Shown: positions 54,550 to 63,510 of the stretch, in pieces
How the letters are laid out: every line of letters begins with the position of its first letter
How positions within the stretch are numbered: the first letter of the stretch is position 1
From: Cupriavidus taiwanensis LMG 19424
Lineage (GTDB): Bacteria; Pseudomonadota; Gammaproteobacteria; Burkholderiales; Burkholderiaceae
Length of the DNA: 64,000 nt
Assembly (NCBI RefSeq): GCF_000069785.1
Contig: NC_010530.1
Location: 1,048,001 to 1,112,000 of the forward strand
Direction of reading: 5' to 3'
Made by a program: the position numbers and the translations under genes
The notes under the pieces: model-generated
Told to the model about the DNA's origin: nothing
Database searches by the model: none
What the model saw: only the letters and a program-made list of their open reading frames with translations

Positions 54550-56157
54550 TTACGGACGGTTGATCGAGATATCGTAGAACGATCCGTTGGCAGCGATACC
54601 CAGGCTCAGGCCGGTATTGCCAGGCACCATCGAGATCATCTCGGATGCGTTGCTGCTTGCGGCACGGTAGCGCAGGCCGTTGGCCGGGCTGTTAACCTTC
54701 CAGCTGTCCAGGCGGCCGTCTTCGACGCGCTTGCGCGTGTAGCTGCCGGTCTGCGCATCCACCACGGTCACGACGGTCGACCACGTGCCGCCGTTTTGCA
54801 GCGTGGGCACCAGGCCCCCAAGCAAGACCGTGTCCCAGTACGAGTTGGTCGCACCTACCACCGGCAGGGGGCGCGCCACCTGCTTGGCGGCGATCATGAA
54901 GCCGTCGTCGTGAGTGATCACGACCGTCACCTGGCCGTCCGTGCCCTTGAATGCATAGGCAAGCTGCGAGCCGAAGCTGTCGGTGATCTTGAAGCTGCCG
55001 TCGGCATTGGCGCTAAGCGTCGGCAGTTCTTCAGGCAGCCATGCCTCGCAGGTGTTCACGCCGGAGCAGTCGGCACCCTTGGTCAGCTTGCCAGCAGCAT
55101 CGATGCTGAAGGTCACGCGGCGCGATGCGTAGGGAGTTCCGCTGTGGTCGCGCTCCATGCCGAGACCGTTCCAGTCGCCGGCCAGGTCGGCCAGGGCAAC
55201 GGCCTGTGCGGGCACCAGCAGGGTGGGCAGATCGGTCATCGGGCCCGCGGGCGGCACTGCCAGGGCGATGCCCGACTTTGCGACCATCACGGTGTTGGTG
55301 GTCCCGTTCGCGCCCGGCACGGTGAAGCGGCAGGCATCGTCGGCGACGGCGGTGAAGGGGACGGTCTCGTTGCCGATCTGCAGCTTCAGCGCGGCCGCGT
55401 CAAGGTCGCCGGCTTCCGCAGCCGCGGAACCCAGTCCGATCACATGGTATTTGCCCGTCTTCAGCCCGGCGCAGCTCGCGGCTGCCGGCTGCAGCGCGGT
55501 CTGGACCGCCGCCGCGCCGGCATTGGAAGCGACAGCCGAGGACAGCTCCCCCAGCGTCGTCTTCGACGCTTCCAGGCGATCGCCCAGCTGGTCCAGCAGC
55601 TTGTCCTGGGCATTGCCGGCGTTGGCGCCGTTGGCGGCCACCAGCGGGTCCTTGAGCGGGTCGACGCTGGTCAGGTCGACCACGCCGGTCAGCACCAGCC
55701 GAACCGCATCCGTGGCGCTGGTCAGGTTGCCGGAAGTCAGCTTGGCCTGCGCGGTGGCGTCGAACTGGTCGAAGAAGGCCGCGGTGCTGCCCTGCGCCAG
55801 CGACGCGGTCACCAGTTCGGTCAGCGGGGTGATGTTGGCCACGGCGGTGGTGCTGGTGCCGGCCTCGACCACTGAATGCAGCGTGGTGCCGTCCGGCGTC
55901 TTGACGCTGAGCACGCATGGGCGCGTGGCGCCGTCGATGCTGAGCGTGAAGGTTCCGTCCGCGGCGGTAGTGGCGGTGCCGCTGCCGTTTGCGCATTTGG
56001 CCTGGACCGTGGCACCGCCCAACGCCGCGCCGACGGCTGCGGTGCCGGTGATCTTCGTGGCAGCGGGTGCCGTGGCCGTGGAGTCTCCTCCGCCGCCTCC
56101 GCAGGCCGTCAGTACGGCGGCCGCCAGACCCGTCAAAAACAGATGTTTTGCTTTCAT
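54550..56157 (-). CDS. Large exported lipoprotein of unknown function
   Basis: A 535-aa lipoprotein from ATG 56157 (MKAKHLFLTGLAAAVLTAC), with the lipobox LTAC followed by a Gly run and an Asp, then Ser/Thr/Ala-rich linker. The next ~85 residues (TAAVGAALGGATVQAKCANG, FTLSIDGATRPCVLSV) look like a carboxypeptidase-regulatory or bacterial Ig-like beta-sandwich. The remaining part is beta-rich without a recognised family, and ends GSFYDISINRP. Such proteins are common as surface lipoproteins in Cupriavidus and Burkholderia, often in several paralogues. It is monocistronic with its own terminator. Confidence 0.8.
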   Translation of the reverse strand: MKAKHLFLTGLAAAVLTACGGGGGDSTATAPAATKITGTAAVGAALGGATVQAKCANGSGTATTAADGTFTLSIDGATRPCVLSVKTPDGTTLHSVVEAGTSTTAVANITPLTELVTASLAQGSTAAFFDQFDATAQAKLTSGNLTSATDAVRLVLTGVVDLTSVDPLKDPLVAANGANAGNAQDKLLDQLGDRLEASKTTLGELSSAVASNAGAAAVQTALQPAAASCAGLKTGKYHVIGLGSAAAEAGDLDAAALKLQIGNETVPFTAVADDACRFTVPGANGTTNTVMVAKSGIALAVPPAGPMTDLPTLLVPAQAVALADLAGDWNGLGMERDHSGTPYASRRVTFSIDAAGKLTKGADCSGVNTCEAWLPEELPTLSANADGSFKITDSFGSQLAYAFKGTDGQVTVVITHDDGFMIAAKQVARPLPVVGATNSYWDTVLLGGLVPTLQNGGTWSTVVTVVDAQTGSYTRKRVEDGRLDSWKVNSPANGLRYRAASSNASEMISMVPGNTGLSLGIAANGSFYDISINRP

Positions 56158-56364
56158 CCCAGTTTTGATTTCTGTGGTTTTCTTGTTATGGCAGGGCGCT
56201 GCGTGGTGGAACACTGGCTCATGCAGGACCCCGCCCACGGGACGGCTGACCCGCCCCGCGGGCGCGATTTTCCGTGAAATACCTGATGGCGCCCAACCCG
56301 CGTTGAGGTGATTGACAAACCACGCGCGGCGTGCGGGCGGCTTACCGCCCCGGGGAAGGATGAA

Positions 56365-57009
56365 TCAGGCAGCCGCCCGTACCAGCCCCGGCCACGTTGC
56401 CGTTGGCGCGAGCGGGCGGCCGTCGGCGCGGCAATCTTCGAGCAGCCGTTGGGCATCGATGCCGAACCAGTCGTGCCAGCCGCGCACCAGCGCGCTGGCT
56501 GACCGCAGGCCGGCATGGGCAGCCAGTTGGTCCAGCGCGGGCACCAGGCCGCCGGCGCTGGCCAGCGCGTGCAGCGCATGCGCGGCGCGTTGCTCGCGCA
56601 GCAGCGGATGCAGCGCCTCGCCTTCGGCAAAAAGGCGCGCGCGGACCAGGCGCGCCGGCACTTGCCATTGCGCCGCCAGCCGTTCGGCGTTCCAGTCAGT
56701 GTCGGGCCGGGAAAAGACCAGGCCGGCAAACTGGCGCGACCACGTGCGCTCGGGCGGCTTGCCGGCCAGGCGCGGGCATTCGCTGTCCGGTACGGCGGTC
56801 AGGACGACGGCGCAGGGTTGTTGCCACGTGCCAGGCAGGTCGCAGTCAAAGTGGGCGAAGGCGTGCACCACGAACGGGTCGCCGGGCCGTACTTCGCGCC
56901 GCGCGTTGGCGTCGCGCAGGCTGGCCGTGCCGTACAGGGCTTGCACATGGACGGCAAAGGGAAAGCGCAGGCGGGCAAAGCGGACGTGGTGACGGCTGAC
57001 AAGCGGCAT
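56365..57009 (-). CDS. AraC-like transcriptional regulator candidate
   Basis: A 214-aa protein from ATG 57009 (MPLVSRHHVRFARLRF); an extension to 57105 is possible. The N-terminal half has a small beta-rich pattern (RPGDPFVVHAFAHFDC) like a cupin-type sensor. The C-terminal half has two helix-turn-helix units (LAAQWQVPARLVRARLF; LDQLAAHAGLRSASALVRG) and the end WHDWFGIDAQRLLEDCR, reminiscent of AraC proteins, where the second unit is followed by F-G-x-(S/T)-P. The match is diverged. The neighbour is a Crp/Fnr gene on the same strand, with a 119-bp gap. Confidence 0.55.
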   Translation of the reverse strand: MPLVSRHHVRFARLRFPFAVHVQALYGTASLRDANARREVRPGDPFVVHAFAHFDCDLPGTWQQPCAVVLTAVPDSECPRLAGKPPERTWSRQFAGLVFSRPDTDWNAERLAAQWQVPARLVRARLFAEGEALHPLLREQRAAHALHALASAGGLVPALDQLAAHAGLRSASALVRGWHDWFGIDAQRLLEDCRADGRPLAPTATWPGLVRAAA

Positions 57010-57128
57010 GCGGAAGACGGCCCGGAAGCTAACGGCGGTGCGGCGGGTTACTGTCGCAGGATTCGCCGGCCAGCGCAAGGCCGCTGCCATCGCGTTTGCA
57101 GCCAACGCAGCCGCCTGCGCCCGCGACG

Positions 57129-57845
57129 TTACAGTTCCGACATCCCGAAGTGGCGCAGGCGTGGCAGGTCGGTGACGCGGATGCTTTGATACGACAGGTG
57201 CACCATGCCCGCATCGGCCAGGCGGCGCAGCGCCTGGTTGACGCGCTGGCGCGAGAGCCCGGTAAGCAGGCCGATCTCTTCCTGCGACAGCTCCAGTACC
57301 GGGCTGGTGCGCGGATACAGGTCCGGATGGAACAGCTGGGCGATGGCCTGCGCCACGCGCGCATCGGCCCCCAGCAGCCTGTCGTTCTGCACGGTGGCGA
57401 TGAACTGGCCCATGCGCTCGTTGAGCTGGCGCACGACAAAGCTGGCGAACGGCAGGCTCTCGGCCAGCAGGGTATTGAAGACCGGCTCGGGCACCAGCAG
57501 CACCTGCGAGTCGCGGATCGCGATCACGTCATAGCGGCGGTCTTCGCGCTTGATCACGCTGCCTTCGCCGCACCAGCCGCCGGCCGGCACGCCGGAAAAG
57601 GTGCAGCCGCGGCCGTCGGGCGTGTACACCGCCAGCTTGATCAGGCCGCTGTCCACGCCGATCCAGTGGCGCGAGGGTTCGCCGCGCCGGGCGATGAAGC
57701 TGCTCGCGGCAAAGGACTGCAGCAGGGTCTCGCGCGCGGCAAGGGCCTGGTGTGCCGGGGCGAGTTCGCCGAACCAGGCATGGCCGGCCAGCACCGCGGC
57801 GGATGCCGGGGCGGGATGGGAAGTGGGGTCTGCGGGTTCGCTCAT
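57129..57845 (-). CDS. Crp/Fnr-family transcriptional regulator
   Basis: A 238-aa protein from ATG 57845 (MSEPADPTSHPAPAS); ATG 57872 with AGG just before it is the alternative and would add nine residues. The cyclic-nucleotide-type sensor spans about 30-150 (FIARRGEPSRHWIGVDSGL, TFSGVPAGGWCGEGS), and the winged helix has LSQEEIGLLTGLSRQRVNQAL as recognition helix. No Cys cluster typical of oxygen-sensing Fnr is seen, so the effector is unknown. It is divergent from the acyl-CoA synthetase gene, and a palindrome in the gap has the half-site spacing of this family. Confidence 0.92.
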   Translation of the reverse strand: MSEPADPTSHPAPASAAVLAGHAWFGELAPAHQALAARETLLQSFAASSFIARRGEPSRHWIGVDSGLIKLAVYTPDGRGCTFSGVPAGGWCGEGSVIKREDRRYDVIAIRDSQVLLVPEPVFNTLLAESLPFASFVVRQLNERMGQFIATVQNDRLLGADARVAQAIAQLFHPDLYPRTSPVLELSQEEIGLLTGLSRQRVNQALRRLADAGMVHLSYQSIRVTDLPRLRHFGMSEL

Positions 57846-57920
57846 GGCAGGGGCGGGCGCGCTGCGCCGCATCCTGTAAGAATGGTGTAAGCCTTGCCTG
57901 GCGCGGGTTTGCGGCAGGTT

Positions 57921-57936
57921 TGTCGTCTCGACGACA
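57921..57936. promoter_or_regulatory. Candidate Crp/Fnr operator
   Basis: TGTCGT and ACGACA flank CTCG: a perfect 6-bp inverted repeat with the 4-bp centre typical of Fnr-type half-site spacing. It lies between the Crp/Fnr gene and the acyl-CoA synthetase gene and could serve both. Confidence 0.45.
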
Positions 57937-57978
57937 GTGCGCCGGCGTGTGCGATGATAGCCTTCCACCAGAAAAAGT

Positions 57979-58033
57979 GACAGCGCCGCAAGGCGCCAGA
58001 ACGACAGCGCCCGAATGACCCGGAATGACAGCG
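57979..58033 (+). repeat. Three GACAGCG repeats at exact 24-bp spacing
   Basis: GACAGCG occurs at 57,979, 58,003 and 58,027, each 24 bp from the next, in the leader of the acyl-CoA synthetase gene; the last lies just before the ribosome-binding site. Flanking bases also agree in part (AATGAC, CCGAAT). They may be binding sites on alternating faces of the helix. Confidence 0.5.
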
Positions 58034-58053
58034 ACAAGGCGGAGACACTAGCA

Positions 58054-59688
58054 ATGCCAACCGATTTCGACAGCGGGCTGGCCCGCAACGCGGCCAATTT
58101 CGTGCCGCTTACCCCCATTGATTTCCTGGTGCGCGCCGCCGAGGTGTATGGCGACCGCCTGGCCATCGTGCACGGCCCGCTGCGCCAGAACTGGCGCGAC
58201 ACCTATGCGCGCGCGCGGCGCCTGGCCAGCGCGCTGGCACGTGCGGGCGTCGGCAAGGGCGATACCGTGGCCGCGCTGCTGCCCAATACGCCAGCCATGG
58301 TGGAAGCGCATTTCGGCGTGCCGATGGCCGGGGCAGTGCTCAATGCGCTGAATATCCGCCTCGACGCCGCCAACCTGCTCTTCATGCTGCGCCATGGCGA
58401 AGCGCGCGTGCTGCTGGCCGATACCGAGTTTGCCGACCTGGCGCGGCAGATGGCGCTGGAATTGCCGGGCCTGAAGGTGATTGCCGTGCACGACGTGCTG
58501 GGCCCGCAGGCAACCCCGTTCGGCGACACCGACTACGAAGCGTTCCTCGACGGCGGCGACCCGGCGTACGCCTGGCAAATGCCGGCCGACGAGTGGGATG
58601 CCATCGCGCTGAACTACACCTCGGGCACCACCGGCGATCCCAAGGGCGTGGTCTATCACCACCGCGGCGCGGCCATCAACGCCGTGTCCAACATCCTGGA
58701 GTGGGATCTGCCCAAGCATCCGGTCTACCTGTGGACGTTGCCGATGTTCCACTGCAACGGATGGTGTTTCCCCTGGACGGTGGCGGCGCGCGCGGGCGTG
58801 AACGTGTGCCTGCGAAAGTTCGAGCCCAGGCTGGTGTTCGACCTGATGCGCGAAGAGGGCGTGACCCACTACTGCGCCGCGCCGATCGTCCATACCGCTC
58901 TGGTCAATGCGCCCACCGCGTGGCGCGAGGGCGTGCGCGGGCCGGTACGCGGCATGGTGGCCGGCGCGCCGCCGCCAGCGGCGGTGCTGGCGCAGATGGA
59001 GGCGATGGGCTTCGAGCTGACCCATGTCTACGGACTGACCGAGGTCTACGGACCGGCCGCGGTCTGCGCCGAGCAGGACGACTGGAGCAGCCTGTCCGAG
59101 CAGGACCGGGCGGTGAAGAAGGCGCGCCAGGGCGTGCGCTACCACCTGCAATCGCAGGTGGCGGTGCTCGATCCCGATTCGATGCAGCCGGTACCGGCCG
59201 ATGGCGAGACCATCGGCGAGATCATGTTCCGCGGCAACATCTGCATGAAGGGTTACCTCAAGAACGAGAAGGCCACGCGCGAAGCCTTTGCCGGCGGGTG
59301 GTTCCATACCGGCGACCTGGGCGTATGCATGCCCGACGGCTATATCAAGATCAAGGACCGCAGCAAGGACATCATTATTTCCGGCGGCGAGAACATCTCG
59401 AGCGTGGAAGTGGAAGACGCGCTTTACCGGCATCCCGCTGTGCTGGCCGCCGCGGTGGTGGCGCAGCCCGATGCCAAGTGGGGCGAGACGCCGTGCGCCT
59501 TTGTCGAGCTGAAGGACGGTGCCAGCGTCAGCGCGGAAGACCTGATTGCGCATTGCCGCACGCTGCTCGCGGGCTTCAAGGTACCCAAGGCGGTCTACTT
59601 CGGGCCGTTGCCCAAGACCTCCACCGGCAAGATCCAGAAATTCGAGCTGCGCCGCAAGGTGAAGTCCGATTCGGCGATCGACGTCTGA
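58054..59688 (+). CDS. AMP-forming acyl-CoA synthetase
   Basis: A 544-aa adenylate-forming enzyme. ATG 58054 is preceded by AAGGCGGAG at 9 bp. Motifs: A3 LNYTSGTTGDPKGVVYHH (phosphate loop), MFHCNGWCFPW, A5 HVYGLTEVYGP, A7 GWFHTGDLGV, A8 KIKDRSKDIIISGGENIS and the catalytic lysine in LPKTSTGKIQKFELR. It activates a carboxylic acid to its acyl-CoA; HCNGWCFPW and VYGLTEVYGP are typical of the medium-chain/AlkK-like and 3-methylmercaptopropionyl-CoA ligase group. The exact acid cannot be told. It is divergent from the Crp/Fnr gene, which probably controls it. Confidence 0.93.
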   Translation: MPTDFDSGLARNAANFVPLTPIDFLVRAAEVYGDRLAIVHGPLRQNWRDTYARARRLASALARAGVGKGDTVAALLPNTPAMVEAHFGVPMAGAVLNALNIRLDAANLLFMLRHGEARVLLADTEFADLARQMALELPGLKVIAVHDVLGPQATPFGDTDYEAFLDGGDPAYAWQMPADEWDAIALNYTSGTTGDPKGVVYHHRGAAINAVSNILEWDLPKHPVYLWTLPMFHCNGWCFPWTVAARAGVNVCLRKFEPRLVFDLMREEGVTHYCAAPIVHTALVNAPTAWREGVRGPVRGMVAGAPPPAAVLAQMEAMGFELTHVYGLTEVYGPAAVCAEQDDWSSLSEQDRAVKKARQGVRYHLQSQVAVLDPDSMQPVPADGETIGEIMFRGNICMKGYLKNEKATREAFAGGWFHTGDLGVCMPDGYIKIKDRSKDIIISGGENISSVEVEDALYRHPAVLAAAVVAQPDAKWGETPCAFVELKDGASVSAEDLIAHCRTLLAGFKVPKAVYFGPLPKTSTGKIQKFELRRKVKSDSAIDV

Positions 59689-59722
59689 GACGCAAGCGGC
59701 GCCATGCCGGCGCCGCGTCGGT

Positions 59723-60001
59723 TCAGCGTGCCCGCACCTCGGGCGGCGTGCCGGTCCGGGGCGGATGGTGCCAGTCCGGACCGATGTCGGGGAACACCTC
59801 GCATTCGCCGCGCACGATGCTCTCGATGGTGGCGCACACGCATTCGGTGCCGCGCGGTCCCACGCAGACCAGGCTGCGCGGATGGTCGCTGTGCTGGGGA
59901 ATGGCATAGACTCGCATGCCCTCGCGGAACAGCGGGTGCTTGGTGAGGCGTTCGTTCATCAGTTCAACGAAGCGCTGGGGCGTGACGACCGGCTTGTCCA
60001 T
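59723..60001 (-). CDS. Small conserved-looking protein, unknown
   Basis: A 92-aa protein from ATG 60001 (MDKPVVTPQRFVELMNERL). It is soluble, with FREGMRVYAIPQHSDHPRSL and a His/Cys-containing middle, and ends in a Pro-rich tail. I do not recognise the family. It is convergent with the acyl-CoA synthetase gene, 34 bp apart. Confidence 0.6.
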   Translation of the reverse strand: MDKPVVTPQRFVELMNERLTKHPLFREGMRVYAIPQHSDHPRSLVCVGPRGTECVCATIESIVRGECEVFPDIGPDWHHPPRTGTPPEVRAR

Positions 60002-60240
60002 TGCATGCTCCTGCGGCCTTGGCCACCGTACCCATTTCTTGGGGCGGCATGGCGGCCAGGTCAATAGAGGCCAGGAAGATGACAGGCAGGTGGCGAAAAT
60101 GCGCACCGGACAGCAGCGTGCCCGGGACGTGGCCGGAATGAAGAATCGCGGGCAAAGCTGTCGCCCGCGTTGCCACCGCCACGATTCCAGACTAGGTCAC
60201 GCGGCGCGTAGTGCAAGCGAATCGCGATATTTCGCCGGTT

Positions 60241-60489
60241 TCAGGTGATGCGCAGTTCGCCCGCGGCGCGCGGGCCGTTCAGGATGCCGTTGCCCGCGGC
60301 CCAACAAGCGGCTTCGGCTTCGGCATAGGACCTGTAGGTGCCGGGCGCTGCGACCGTGCAGTCCTCATCGGCGGCGCCGCAGCGTTCTTCCATGATGATG
60401 CGCCAGGTGAACTGCCCCGGTGCGTCCTCGAGGACATGGAGCACCAGGGTGCGGTGATTGTCGGTCAGCGTGAGAGGCAAAGTCGACAT
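60241..60489 (-). CDS. Small protein, unknown
   Basis: An 82-aa protein from ATG 60489 with GGGAGA upstream. It is short and acidic, with an alternating beta pattern (HRTLVLHVLEDAPGQFTWRI) and a helix (YAEAEAACWAAGNGIL); two Cys residues flank an acidic loop. This resembles small DUF1508/YegP-like folds only loosely. It is divergent from the AGE-family gene. Confidence 0.55.
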   Translation of the reverse strand: MSTLPLTLTDNHRTLVLHVLEDAPGQFTWRIIMEERCGAADEDCTVAAPGTYRSYAEAEAACWAAGNGILNGPRAAGELRIT

Positions 60490-60623
60490 GGGTGTCTCCC
60501 GTTCGCAGGTAGGCGCATTGATGCTAGCAAGTGCCGGCCATAAATGCCATGAGGCATTACGGGCGCGCCATGGCAAGATACTGCCTTTGCGGCAGTCGCC
60601 GCGCCGAATCTTGTCGCCTGAAC

Positions 60624-61751
60624 ATGCCTCTCTCGCTCGAGTTCAATCAACGGATCGCCGCCCTGACGGCGCACTACGACACCGTCGTGCTGCCGCTGTG
60701 GACGGCCTCCGGCTGGAACCCCGACCTGTTGCTGCCCTATGAAGCGCTCGACGGCGGCAGCGCCGCGACGCTGCCGCCGTCGCGCTATCGCGCCATGGCG
60801 TGCGCGCGCCAGCTGTACGTGTTCTCGCTGGCGGGCCGGCAAGCCCATGCCGATACGCTGTTCGGCTCGCTGCAGGCCTACTTCGGCAACGGGGAGGGTG
60901 CGTGGATCTATAGCGTCGACCCCGCCGGCGCGCCGCTCGACAGCGCCCGCGACCTCTATACCCATGCCTTCGTGATCTTCGCCTGCGCCGCGTACTACGC
61001 GCGATTCGGCAACGAAGACGCCCTGGAAGTACTCGACGAAACCGTCGATATCGTCGAGGACCGCTTCGCCGACGGACAGGGCCTCTATCACGCCGCGCTG
61101 ACCGAGCACTTCCGCCCCAAGGGCGCGGGCGTGCTGCAGAACCCGATCATGCACCTGACCGAGGCCTACCTGGCAGCGCTCGATGCCACCGGTGACGAGT
61201 GGTATGCGGAGCGCCTGCGCGAGATCGCGATGGCGGTGCATGAGCGCTTTGTCGATCCCGCCAGCGGCTGCGTGGCGGAGTTGCCGCAAGGCAGCGCGGA
61301 CAACCGCGTCGAGCCCGGGCACCAGTTCGAATGGTTTTCGCTGGTGGCCGGCAAGCCGGCGTTGTTTGGCGATCTGCCGCTGTCAGAGGCGCTGCGCCGC
61401 GCCTTTGGGTTCGCGCAGCAGCATGGCGTGGCCGCGGGCACGCTGGGTGTCTGCGCGGCGCTGGATGCAGCGGGCGCACGCATGGACGGCACCGAGCGCA
61501 TCTGGGCACAGACCGAGTTCGCGCGTGCACTGGCGGTGGATGGCTCGGCGCAGTCGCTGGCCACGCTGGCTGACTGGGCCGGGCAATTTCGCAGCCGCTT
61601 CCTGCACGCGCAGGGCTGGCATGAGTGCCTGGCGCCGACGGGGGAGGTGGTGCGCGCGGAGATGCCATCAACCTCGCCCTACCACCTGGCCACGTCTTAC
61701 CAGGCATTGGCCGCGCTGGCCGGGCTGCCATGGCCGGTACAGTCCGCATAA
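60624..61751 (+). CDS. AGE-family epimerase/isomerase
   Basis: A 375-aa protein of the N-acylglucosamine 2-epimerase superfamily, an (alpha/alpha)6 barrel. ATG 60624 (MPLSLEFNQRIAALTAHY) is chosen over an upstream in-frame start. Landmarks are SRYRAMACARQLYVFSLAG, RDLYTHAFVIFACAAYY, NPIMHLTEAYLAALD, and EPGHQFEWFSLV, with the catalytic His residues in the YTHAF and EPGHQFEW motifs. Relatives interconvert mannose and fructose/glucose, N-acetylmannosamine, or cellobiose units; the substrate here is unclear. Two small hairpins lie in its leader. Confidence 0.9.
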   Translation: MPLSLEFNQRIAALTAHYDTVVLPLWTASGWNPDLLLPYEALDGGSAATLPPSRYRAMACARQLYVFSLAGRQAHADTLFGSLQAYFGNGEGAWIYSVDPAGAPLDSARDLYTHAFVIFACAAYYARFGNEDALEVLDETVDIVEDRFADGQGLYHAALTEHFRPKGAGVLQNPIMHLTEAYLAALDATGDEWYAERLREIAMAVHERFVDPASGCVAELPQGSADNRVEPGHQFEWFSLVAGKPALFGDLPLSEALRRAFGFAQQHGVAAGTLGVCAALDAAGARMDGTERIWAQTEFARALAVDGSAQSLATLADWAGQFRSRFLHAQGWHECLAPTGEVVRAEMPSTSPYHLATSYQALAALAGLPWPVQSA

Positions 61752-61917
61752 CGCGGCACGGGCTCCATGCCTGACCAAGGCCGGCCGTTGTCAATTCTTT
61801 GCAGTTGCCCAGAGGGCGCGCGTCTACACTAAGCCCGCGCTCCGGCCCGCATCGCAATCCTTCTTAACTACCTGGTCGTCGTTCTGAAGTTGCGGGCCGG
61901 GGCGCGCCTGAACCGGT

Positions 61918-62163
61918 CTAGCGGGCGCTGGCCTGCTGCAACCGTTCGGCATGCCGGGCCGGCGCCAGTCGTTGCGACGACGGCGATGGGGCATTGGCCT
62001 GGATCAGGCCAGCGCCTGCCGGCTTGACACGGACAGCCATTTGCTCGACGCGCTTCTGGGCCTGTGTTTCGGCGTGGTCGTTCAGGATCAGGCACAGCAG
62101 CGTCAGCAAGGCTGCGGCGATCATGCTCAGCGCAATCCAGGCCAGGCAGTGCTTGCGTTCCAT
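61918..62163 (-). CDS. Small single-TM protein
   Basis: An 81-aa protein: short basic start MERKHCLAW, one membrane helix (about 9-27, IALSMIAAALLTLLCLIL), then a polar Ala/Gln/Arg-rich tail. It may be a real inner-membrane protein of unknown role. There is no clear family. Confidence 0.5.
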   Translation of the reverse strand: MERKHCLAWIALSMIAAALLTLLCLILNDHAETQAQKRVEQMAVRVKPAGAGLIQANAPSPSSQRLAPARHAERLQQASAR

Positions 62164-62270
62164 GGTACGGACGGGGCGTTATCAGTGCGCGAAGTTTAAG
62201 CGCGCGTGCGCCGGGCGATTGTCAACCTTTGCAAACGCAGCCGCCTTGCAGCGTTCCGCGGCGGTCGCCG

Positions 62271-62639
62271 TTATTCCGTGACGCCGTGCTCGTGCAGCAG
62301 CCGCTCGCATTCCTCGAGCATGTCGTAGGCGAAGGCCGACTGGTAATTGGGATCGAGGGCTTCCATCATCTCGTGCGCGGCGTACAGGCCGGCTTCGCGC
62401 GACAGGGTCTCGGCAAGCTGGCGCGCAAACTGGTCGCTCAGCTCGGACAGCAGGCGCCGCTCGGACAGCGGCAACTGCAGTTTCGAGCGCGACAGCCATT
62501 CGCCGGCCAGCGTGGCGCCCTGGGCATCGGTCATCCACTTGCGATGCTCGTAGTAGGCCGACAGGCGTTCGGCGGCCAGTGCGAACAGCAGCGCCTTGCG
62601 GGTATTGAAATCGATCCGGCGGGTTGGGGCGAGGGTCAT
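62271..62639 (-). CDS. Small helical protein, unknown
   Basis: A 122-aa protein from ATG 62639 (MTLAPTRRIDFNTRKALLF). It is mostly helical and acidic at the end (YDMLEECERLLHEHGVTE), with ERRLLSELSDQFARQLAE and EAGLYAAHEMMEALD. It is cytoplasmic by appearance. I do not recognise the family. It is 58 bp downstream of the carboxylesterase gene on the same strand, so the two may be co-transcribed. Confidence 0.65.
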   Translation of the reverse strand: MTLAPTRRIDFNTRKALLFALAAERLSAYYEHRKWMTDAQGATLAGEWLSRSKLQLPLSERRLLSELSDQFARQLAETLSREAGLYAAHEMMEALDPNYQSAFAYDMLEECERLLHEHGVTE

Positions 62640-62697
62640 GCTTGCAGCTTGATGCGGACCGGCGCTGTGGGCCGGCCCTCGTCTTGTCGAAGGGGAA

Positions 62698-63390
62698 TCA
62701 GGCGGGTGCCGGGCCGGCCTGCGCAAAGCGCGCCGCCAGCCAGGCGCCGATATCGGCAATCTCTTCCAGGCAGACCGCATGGCCCATCGGATAGGTGTGC
62801 CACGTCACCGGATTCGCCCGCGCCTGCACGAAATCGCGCGCGGCCACGCCAAGGGCGAGCGGCACCACGTCGTCCTGGGTGCCGTGCGCCGCGAACACCG
62901 GCGTGGCGGCGTTGGCCGGGCTGGCTTGCGCCGCCAGCGTCGACGGTGCGGGCATGTACGTGGACAGTGCGACGATGCCGGCCAGCGGCTCAGCGTGGGT
63001 CAGACCGGCGGTGTACGCGATCGCGCCGCCTTGCGAGAAACCCGCCAGCACGATGCGTGCGGTGGGAATGCCGCGCGCATTCTCCCGTGCGATCAGGGCA
63101 CGAATGGCGTCGCAGGAAGCGCGGATGCCGGCCTCGTCGGCGCGGCGGCCCGCCTGGTCGAGGGAAACGATGTCATACCAGGCCGGCATGACATAGCCGC
63201 CATTGCAGGTCACCGGTATTGCTGGCGCATGCGGGAAGATAAAACGCACGCCTGGCGCGGCCGGCAGCCGCAACTCGGGCACGACCGGAGCGAAGTCGCT
63301 GCCATCGGCGCCCAGGCCGTGCATCCAGATGACGGCGCAGCCGGGATTGGGCGCGGTTTCAATTTCGATCGCGGGCAGCAGTTCGCTCAT
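62698..63390 (-). CDS. Alpha/beta-hydrolase carboxylesterase (phospholipase/carboxylesterase family)
   Basis: A 230-aa serine hydrolase from ATG 63390 (MSELLPAIEIETAPNPGC). Family features are VIWMHGLGADGSDFAPVVPEL (oxyanion hole), the nucleophile elbow GFSQGGAIAY, an Asp in GTQDDVVPL, and the catalytic His in YPMGHAVCLEE. It matches the acyl-protein thioesterase/EstB type, which cleaves short acyl esters. There is no signal peptide, so it is cytoplasmic. Confidence 0.93.
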   Translation of the reverse strand: MSELLPAIEIETAPNPGCAVIWMHGLGADGSDFAPVVPELRLPAAPGVRFIFPHAPAIPVTCNGGYVMPAWYDIVSLDQAGRRADEAGIRASCDAIRALIARENARGIPTARIVLAGFSQGGAIAYTAGLTHAEPLAGIVALSTYMPAPSTLAAQASPANAATPVFAAHGTQDDVVPLALGVAARDFVQARANPVTWHTYPMGHAVCLEEIADIGAWLAARFAQAGPAPA

Positions 63391-63510
63391 GGGGCCGGTT
63401 CCTGTGTAGGGTCTGCCCACGCCACGCGGACGTCAGGCAGCGCGAGTATCGCACAGGTCCAGACCTGCATTGGCGCGTGCCGGGGCACGGGCCAATGCAT
63501 GGCGATGGCT

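Noticed and set aside
58048..59907. A 619-codon open frame on the - strand opposite the acyl-CoA synthetase gene
   Set aside because: It is antisense to an intact AMP-ligase with all motifs; its sequence has no recognisable domain.
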